From assembly GCA_900315175.1 (NCBI GenBank), contig OMYA01000005.1:124001-188000 (forward strand): DNA of 64,000 bases, written 5' to 3'. The notes under the pieces are model-generated. The model was not told the DNA's origin. It was given only the letters and a program-made list of their open reading frames with translations, and ran no database searches. Made by a program: the position numbers and the translations under genes. The stretch comes from an uncultured Bacteroidales bacterium (GTDB lineage: Bacteria > Bacteroidota > Bacteroidia > Bacteroidales > F082). Below, piece by piece: positions 59,541 through 64,000 of the stretch (the first letter of the stretch is position 1; each line of letters opens with the position of its first letter).

Positions 59541-60886
59541 AAGCATTCAAAGCATACGACATCAGAGGCGTTTGGGGTACCGACCTAAACGAGGAAACAG
59601 CCTACAGAATCGGGTATTTTCTGCCTGATGTGCTGCCTGCCAAGACATATCTGGTGGGAAGAGACATGCGTCTCTCCTCCGACACGGCATTTGCCCAGCT
59701 CACCAAAGGGCTTAACGACCGCGGCGTCAACGTCGACAGCGTCGGACTGTCCACCACCCCATTGATTTACTGGACAACGGCGAAATTCGGTTACGACGCT
59801 TCGGTGATGATCACGGCATCGCACAACCCGTCGAACCATAACGGATTCAAAATCAGTGCAAAAGACGCTAAGCCGGTAGGATACGACACAGGTTTGAACA
59901 AACTCGAGGCTTTGGTGGAGTCAGATACAAAAACCGTTGTCGCAGCACAAAAAGGCATAACAAAAGATATCGACGTTTATGTTCAATACATTGACTATCA
60001 GAAACAATACCTCGGTGACATCAGCAATTTGAAGGTCGCTGTAGACTGCAGCAACGGTGCATCGAACATCTTCATCAAGAAGTTGCTTGGTGACACACCT
60101 TATTATATTAATGACACTCTCGACGGCCGTTTCCCCGGTCACGAGCCCAATCCGCTGGAGGCTGAAAACCAAGAGCAAATCAAGGAATTGGTGCTGAAAC
60201 AAAAATGCGACATCGGCCTGTTGTTTGATGGCGACGCTGACCGTATCACTTTCATCGACGAAAAAGGCCAGTTCATCTCCCCTGACCTGATTATTGCTTT
60301 CTTGGGCAACTATTTTCTTGGCGAGAAAAAGCAAAAAGGCATTGTGCTTCAGGACATCAGGTCGTCACGAGCCATTCAGGAATATCTTGGTAAGCTGTAT
60401 AACGCCAAAGTCGAGACATGGCGCGTCGGTCGCGCCTACGCGGCCTTGAAGCTCCGCGAACTCGACGGATGTTTCGGCGGAGAGCTTGCCGGTCACTACT
60501 ATTTCCGCGATTTCTACTATTCCGATTCAGGCATCATGGCAGCGTTGCTGGTGCTTCGTCTGCTGGCGGAATTCAAGGCGGAAGGCAAGTCAATGTCGGT
60601 GATTATCAAAGAGATATCAGGCTATCACAACTCTGGCGAAATCAACTTCACCATAGAGAAAAAGAAAGAAGCCATGGATGCTGTACGCGACTATTTTATG
60701 CATCTCGAAAAACCTGAGCGTTTTCTCGATTTCGATGGCTATCGCCTTGATTATCCAGACTGGTGGCTGAACATCAGACCTTCGAACACCGAGCCGTATC
60801 TAAGATTTTTGTGTGAAGCAAAAGATGAGAAAAAGCTGAAAGAGATAGTTGGAATTGTTTCCGAAATAATCCGAAAATACCGGTAA
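59537..60886 (+). CDS. Phosphomannomutase/phosphoglucomutase
   Basis: 449 residues, alpha-D-phosphohexomutase family. FKAYDIRGVWGTDLNEETAY at the start; phosphoserine Ser95 in ITASHNPSNHNGFK; metal loop LFDGDADRITFID; sugar-binding GGELAGHYYFRDF; phosphate-binding RPSNTEPYLRFLCEA. It moves phosphate between C1 and C6 of hexoses, feeding GDP-mannose or glucose 1-P. Fourth of the overlapping run after dapF, GNAT and mltG. A second family member (glmM) is at the right edge. Confidence 0.92.
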   Translation: MKAFKAYDIRGVWGTDLNEETAYRIGYFLPDVLPAKTYLVGRDMRLSSDTAFAQLTKGLNDRGVNVDSVGLSTTPLIYWTTAKFGYDASVMITASHNPSNHNGFKISAKDAKPVGYDTGLNKLEALVESDTKTVVAAQKGITKDIDVYVQYIDYQKQYLGDISNLKVAVDCSNGASNIFIKKLLGDTPYYINDTLDGRFPGHEPNPLEAENQEQIKELVLKQKCDIGLLFDGDADRITFIDEKGQFISPDLIIAFLGNYFLGEKKQKGIVLQDIRSSRAIQEYLGKLYNAKVETWRVGRAYAALKLRELDGCFGGELAGHYYFRDFYYSDSGIMAALLVLRLLAEFKAEGKSMSVIIKEISGYHNSGEINFTIEKKKEAMDAVRDYFMHLEKPERFLDFDGYRLDYPDWWLNIRPSNTEPYLRFLCEAKDEKKLKEIVGIVSEIIRKYR

Positions 60887-60913
60887 GAACAATGATAGGG
60901 TTAGGTATATAAT

Positions 60914-61822
60914 ATGAAAAAAGCATTATTAGCGATATTATTGATTCTCGGTGTATTATCAGCATCAGCGCAGGACACACTGGTTGACAAGGCGCGTGTC
61001 AGGAGGAACGTTGGAATAGTTCTTGGCACTGAAGCAGTGCTTTATGCGGGCTCAATGACAGGTCTGTATTTCGCTTGGTATGCCGACTATCCGCAATCTA
61101 ATTTCCATTTCTACAACGACAATGCCGAGTGGCTGCAGATGGACAAGTTCGGGCACGGCGTGACGTCGTATCTTGTAGGCTCATTCGGCTATGAGATGCT
61201 TCGAGACGCAGGTCTCGATGAAACCCGTTCCATATGGTTAGGCGGGACTTTAGGGCTCGCATTCCTGACGACTGTTGAGGTTTTCGACGGTTTTTCATCA
61301 GAATGGGGCTTTTCTTGGGGCGACATGGCTGCCAACACCTTGGGAGCAGGACTGTTTATCGGACAGCAGTTTCTCTGGCATGAGCAACGCATAACATTGA
61401 AATATTCATTTCACACAACCGAATTCTCCGACTTTCGTCCCGACGTACTCGGTTCGAACTTTATACAGCAGACGATAAAAGACTACAACGGCCAGACATA
61501 TTGGGCTTCGTGCAACTTTAAGTCATTGTTTCTCAATAAGGGAAGCAAGTTTCCCGCTTGGCTCAATTTCGCGTTTGGTTATGGCGCAACCGGCATGACA
61601 GGTGGCTTTGAGAATGCCTCTGAACACAACGGCAAGTCTATTCCCTATTACGACAGACAGCGACAGTTCTTTTTCTCGCTTGACGTTGATTTTACCAAGA
61701 TTCCAACAAACAATAAATTTTTGAAATATACGTTTAAAGTATTGAACATTTTCAAGGTGCCGTTCCCGACATTAGAATATAACACAAATGGCCAATGGGT
61801 ATGGCATTGGATTTACTTTTAG
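60914..61822 (+). CDS. DUF2279 (YfiM-like) exported protein
   Basis: 302 residues. Signal peptide MKKALLAILLILGVLSASAQ. Pattern of DUF2279: EWLQMDKFGHGVTSYLVGSF, GTLGLAFLTTVEVFDGFSSE, WGFSWGDMAANTLGAGLFIG. Several helices flank a conserved acidic/His core; the C-terminal part adds beta strands (LNFAFGYGATGMTGGFENAS). Likely an envelope protein; function unknown. It begins 27 bp after the phosphohexomutase and may belong to the same transcript. Confidence 0.85.
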   Translation: MKKALLAILLILGVLSASAQDTLVDKARVRRNVGIVLGTEAVLYAGSMTGLYFAWYADYPQSNFHFYNDNAEWLQMDKFGHGVTSYLVGSFGYEMLRDAGLDETRSIWLGGTLGLAFLTTVEVFDGFSSEWGFSWGDMAANTLGAGLFIGQQFLWHEQRITLKYSFHTTEFSDFRPDVLGSNFIQQTIKDYNGQTYWASCNFKSLFLNKGSKFPAWLNFAFGYGATGMTGGFENASEHNGKSIPYYDRQRQFFFSLDVDFTKIPTNNKFLKYTFKVLNIFKVPFPTLEYNTNGQWVWHWIYF

Positions 61823-61823
61823 G

Positions 61824-61860
61824 TAATTGAGAATTGATAATTGAGAATTGATAATTGATA
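61824..61860. repeat. AT-rich tandem repeat (TAATTGAGAATTGA units)
   Basis: Two 14-bp units (each two heptads) plus a partial copy, in the 43-bp gap before the TPR lipoprotein gene. Confidence 0.6.
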
Positions 61861-61865
61861 AAAAA

Positions 61866-62285
61866 ATGAGAAGAGTTTTATTTTTTGCAAATTTTGCGGT
61901 TTTATTATTGATGATGAGTTGCGGACGTAATCCGGACAAATCAAGGGTATACCTTGACAAAGGCATTGATTATCTTTACACTTCAGAGATTGACGAGGCT
62001 ATAGGATTTTTCAACAAAGCCATCAAATACGATGAAAACAACTACGAGGCATATTACTATCGCGGATGTGCCTACAGCAACAATTTCAACAACGAACAGG
62101 CTTTCCATGACTGGAACAAAGCCATCGAGTTGAAGCCGGATTATGCCGATCCTTATTTCAATATCGGATTGATTTACAGAAGACAGAACGACTATTCCAT
62201 GGCGTGCTATTATTTCAAACTTGCTGAAAAATATGGTCGTCAGAACATGGAAGACTACGTGAAATTCTGTGATTATTACGAATAG
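61866..62285 (+). CDS. TPR-repeat lipoprotein
   Basis: 139 residues from ATG 61866 (MRRVLFFANFAVLLLMMSCG); the lipobox Cys is at about residue 19. Three TPR units follow: SRVYLDKGIDYLYTSEIDEA, NYEAYYYRGCAYSNNFNNEQ, ADPYFNIGLIYRRQNDYSMA. Probably an outer-membrane-anchored scaffold for an unidentified partner. The recR gene starts 3 bp after its stop. Confidence 0.87.
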   Translation: MRRVLFFANFAVLLLMMSCGRNPDKSRVYLDKGIDYLYTSEIDEAIGFFNKAIKYDENNYEAYYYRGCAYSNNFNNEQAFHDWNKAIELKPDYADPYFNIGLIYRRQNDYSMACYYFKLAEKYGRQNMEDYVKFCDYYE

Positions 62286-62288
62286 TCT

Positions 62289-62897
62289 ATGGCAGAATAT
62301 TCGTCAATATTGTTGGAGAAAGCCGTAGATGAGCTGGCAAAACTGCCTGGCATTGGCAAGAAAACTGCTTTGAGGCTTGCATTGCATCTTCTTGGCGAAG
62401 AAAAAATGGTCACCGACTCGCTTTCACAGTCGTTGCTGAATATGCGAAACAATATTGTTTTATGCAAAAAATGCTATAACATCAGCGACAGCGAGCACTG
62501 CTCTATTTGTTCCAACCCAAAGAGAGACAATGAGTTGCTCTGTGTTGTCGCCGACATGCGCGATGTGATGGCTATAGAACGAACAGGCTCGTTCAATGGA
62601 GTATATCACGTCCTTGGCGGTGTCATAGACCCGATAAACGGCATCTCGCCCAACGATTTGAGAATCAAAGAGTTGGTTGACAGAAGCATAAACGAAGATA
62701 TACGTGAAATCATTCTGGCGTTGCCTGCCACTATCGAGGGCGACACTACCAACTATTACATTTTCAAGATGTTACAGCATTTTCAAGGACAAATTACGGC
62801 AATAGCAAAAGGCATCGCCGTAGGCGATGCCTTAGAGTTTGCCGATGAAGTGACGTTGGGACGCTCAATTGCGAACCGAATGCCGTTTAATCGATAG
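62289..62897 (+). CDS. recR: Recombination protein RecR
   Basis: 202 residues. Helix-hairpin-helix ELAKLPGIGKKTALRLALHL; zinc finger CKKCYNISDSEHCSIC (four Cys); TOPRIM domain LCVVADMRDVMAIERTG and YHVLGGVIDPINGI; C-terminal ITAIAKGIAVGDALEFADE. With RecF and RecO it loads RecA on gapped DNA; recF is also in this window. The 3' end overlaps the small convergent gene by 11 bp. Confidence 0.97.
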   Translation: MAEYSSILLEKAVDELAKLPGIGKKTALRLALHLLGEEKMVTDSLSQSLLNMRNNIVLCKKCYNISDSEHCSICSNPKRDNELLCVVADMRDVMAIERTGSFNGVYHVLGGVIDPINGISPNDLRIKELVDRSINEDIREIILALPATIEGDTTNYYIFKMLQHFQGQITAIAKGIAVGDALEFADEVTLGRSIANRMPFNR

Positions 62898-63114
62898 AAT
62901 CTTCAAAGAGATTCAATTGATTCTCACAGAGATACAATTCCTCAGGTACTCCGTATTCGTAGTGTGATATGAATCGCTCAATGTTTTTCTTAATCAGCTT
63001 TATCGGCGTGGTACGACGCGCCTTGCAGTAGTTTTTGAGCGAACGGTACTGCCCCTGCGACAACTTGAACGTTATCGCATGATACTTGTAGCTTCTGTGA
63101 TGGTGTTTTTTCAT
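62887..63114 (-). CDS. Small conserved basic protein, possible ribbon-helix-helix
   Basis: 75 residues. Basic N-terminus (MKKHHHRSYKYHAITFKLSQ), one beta strand followed by two helices (GQYRSLKNYCKARRTTPIKL, IKKNIERFISHYEYG), then an acidic tail (QLNLFEDSID). Strand-helix-helix order and basic character suggest an RHH-type DNA-binding protein. I recall similar small proteins in other Bacteroidales but no function. It lies 1 bp downstream of the glmM stop on the same strand and overlaps recR convergently by 11 bp. Confidence 0.6.
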   Translation of the reverse strand: MKKHHHRSYKYHAITFKLSQGQYRSLKNYCKARRTTPIKLIKKNIERFISHYEYGVPEELYLCENQLNLFEDSID

Positions 63115-63115
63115 A

Positions 63116-64000
63116 TTACATCATTTTTTTAGCCTCATCAAGCATCATCTGTGCAAGTCTGTCGGCCTCAGCCTCTGATTTGCCTTCAGAATACACTCGG
63201 ATGATAGGCTCAGTATTCGATTTGCGTAGATGCACCCATCCGTCAGCGAAGTCAATTTTCACGCCGTCGATGGTTGTCACCTGCTCGTTCTTGAACTTGT
63301 CAGCAAGCTTTGCGAGGATTCCGTCGACATCAGTCTGGGGCGTGAGTTGAATCTTGTTCTTCGACATATAATACAGAGGGAATTTTTTCTTCAGTTCCGA
63401 CACGGTGCAATGATTCTCCACGAGATAAGTCAGGAACAGACCGACACCGACGAGGGCGTCGCGGCCGTAGTGAATCTCAGGATATATGACGCCGCCGTTG
63501 CCTTCACCGCCTATGACTGCGTTCACCTCTTTCATCTTGGCCACCACATTGACTTCGCCGACAGCTGCCGCTGAATATTTGCCGCCTGCTGCATTGGTCA
63601 CATCACGTAAAGCACGTGTAGATGAGAGGTTTGACACCGTGTTGCCTTTCTTATGTTCCAAGATATATGATGCCACGGTCACGAGGGTGTATTCCTCGCC
63701 GTACATCTCCCCTTTTTCGTTGATGAAAGCGAGACGGTCGACATCAGGGTCAACGACGATGCCGAGGTCGGCGCCGCATTCTTTAACTTTTGCGCAGGTT
63801 TCGACAAGGTTCACCGCCAACGGCTCCGGATTGTGGGCGAATTTGCCTGTCACCTCGCAGTTGAGTTCAACGATATCTTTTACCCCTAACTTTCTGAGTA
63901 GCATCGGGATAGCCATGCCGCCAGTTGAATTGACGCCGTCGACAACGACTTTCAGGTTAGCTTTCTCGATGAGTTCTTTTTTCACGAGAGGCAGCTTGCA
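63116..64000 (-). CDS. glmM: Phosphoglucosamine mutase family (GlmM-like), 5' partial
   Basis: The frame runs off the right edge: codons before 63985 remain open to base 64000, so about 290 C-terminal residues are seen and the N-terminal part with the phosphoserine is missing. Visible: VVVDGVNSTGGMAIPMLL, metal loop IVVDPDVDRLAFINEKGE, sugar loop GGEGNGGVIYPEIHYGRDAL, and phosphate loop LRKSNTEPIIRVYSEG. GlmM converts glucosamine 6-P to glucosamine 1-P for UDP-GlcNAc; the EGNGG sugar loop supports GlmM over phosphomannomutase. Confidence 0.88.
   Translation of the reverse strand, partial: CKLPLVKKELIEKANLKVVVDGVNSTGGMAIPMLLRKLGVKDIVELNCEVTGKFAHNPEPLAVNLVETCAKVKECGADLGIVVDPDVDRLAFINEKGEMYGEEYTLVTVASYILEHKKGNTVSNLSSTRALRDVTNAAGGKYSAAAVGEVNVVAKMKEVNAVIGGEGNGGVIYPEIHYGRDALVGVGLFLTYLVENHCTVSELKKKFPLYYMSKNKIQLTPQTDVDGILAKLADKFKNEQVTTIDGVKIDFADGWVHLRKSNTEPIIRVYSEGKSEAEADRLAQMMLDEAKKMM

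Noticed and set aside
1..64000. tRNA, rRNA or complete insertion sequence
   Set aside because: Reading the intergenic gaps shows no cloverleaf-like sequence, no rRNA text, and no transposase or terminal inverted repeats; the gaps are mostly under 200 bp and filled by promoters, repeats or terminators.

Overview
The window reads as a chromosomal piece of a Bacteroidales-type Bacteroidota genome, probably from a gut or other host-associated anaerobe; genus not determined. The grounds are a compact 288-residue RpoD, many upstream boxes of the Bacteroidota -7 type (TAnnTTTG, as TATTTTTG, TATCTTTG or TAATTTTG), three surface proteins ending in type IX secretion (T9SS) sorting domains together with the T9SS component PorQ, the long Bacteroidota form of NusB, an FHS-type sugar permease, and a reverse rubrerythrin typical of anaerobes. 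I see no rRNA, tRNA, CRISPR array or complete insertion sequence.

Layout. 0-9.3 kb: a GLUG-repeat T9SS surface protein cut by the left edge, a tiny exported protein with a PLGSG-helix-basic tail, a GH29 alpha-fucosidase lipoprotein, a Sel1-repeat protein and a choice-of-anchor-J T9SS protein. 9.3-16 kb: a galactose / N-acetylhexosamine group (GalK, sugar nucleotidyltransferase, FHS permease, NahK-like kinase, GH109 N-acetylgalactosaminidase lipoprotein). With the fucosidase this suggests use of host glycans. 16-25.4 kb: reverse rubrerythrin, a very large PEP-dikinase-like protein without a PEP barrel, a C_GCAxxG_C_C protein, a septoil-knot-like exported protein, a secreted esterase, a MORN/Sel1 protein and GAPDH.

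25.4-37.6 kb is mostly housekeeping: lpxD-efp, DciA-like/recF/porQ, nusB, a fused glycosyltransferase, a flippase, a DMT exporter and parE. 37.6-47.5 kb is an accessory island on the minus strand. In transcription order it holds a PLD-SNF2 helicase, a Bro-N protein, an Eco57I-type N6-adenine methylase whose 3' specificity part is sharply AT-rich, a detached 37-codon tail ORF, a DUF3644 protein with an R-x4-H HEPN-like motif, a membrane-anchored unknown protein and a mini-DprA. This is the best candidate here for an undescribed defence system.

47.6-64 kb returns to core genes: CapA-like lipoprotein, nnr, a short stretch of gene remnants, rlmD, aroK, yidC, rpoD and htrA, then the tightly coupled dapF-GNAT-mltG-phosphohexomutase run, a DUF2279 protein, a TPR lipoprotein, recR, a small conserved basic protein, and glmM cut by the right edge.

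Intergenic DNA is short. It repeatedly carries 7-bp periodic repeats (TCTTAAC-like), two stretches of 9-bp CAGA-containing repeats, palindromes at stop codons, and hairpin terminators between convergent genes.
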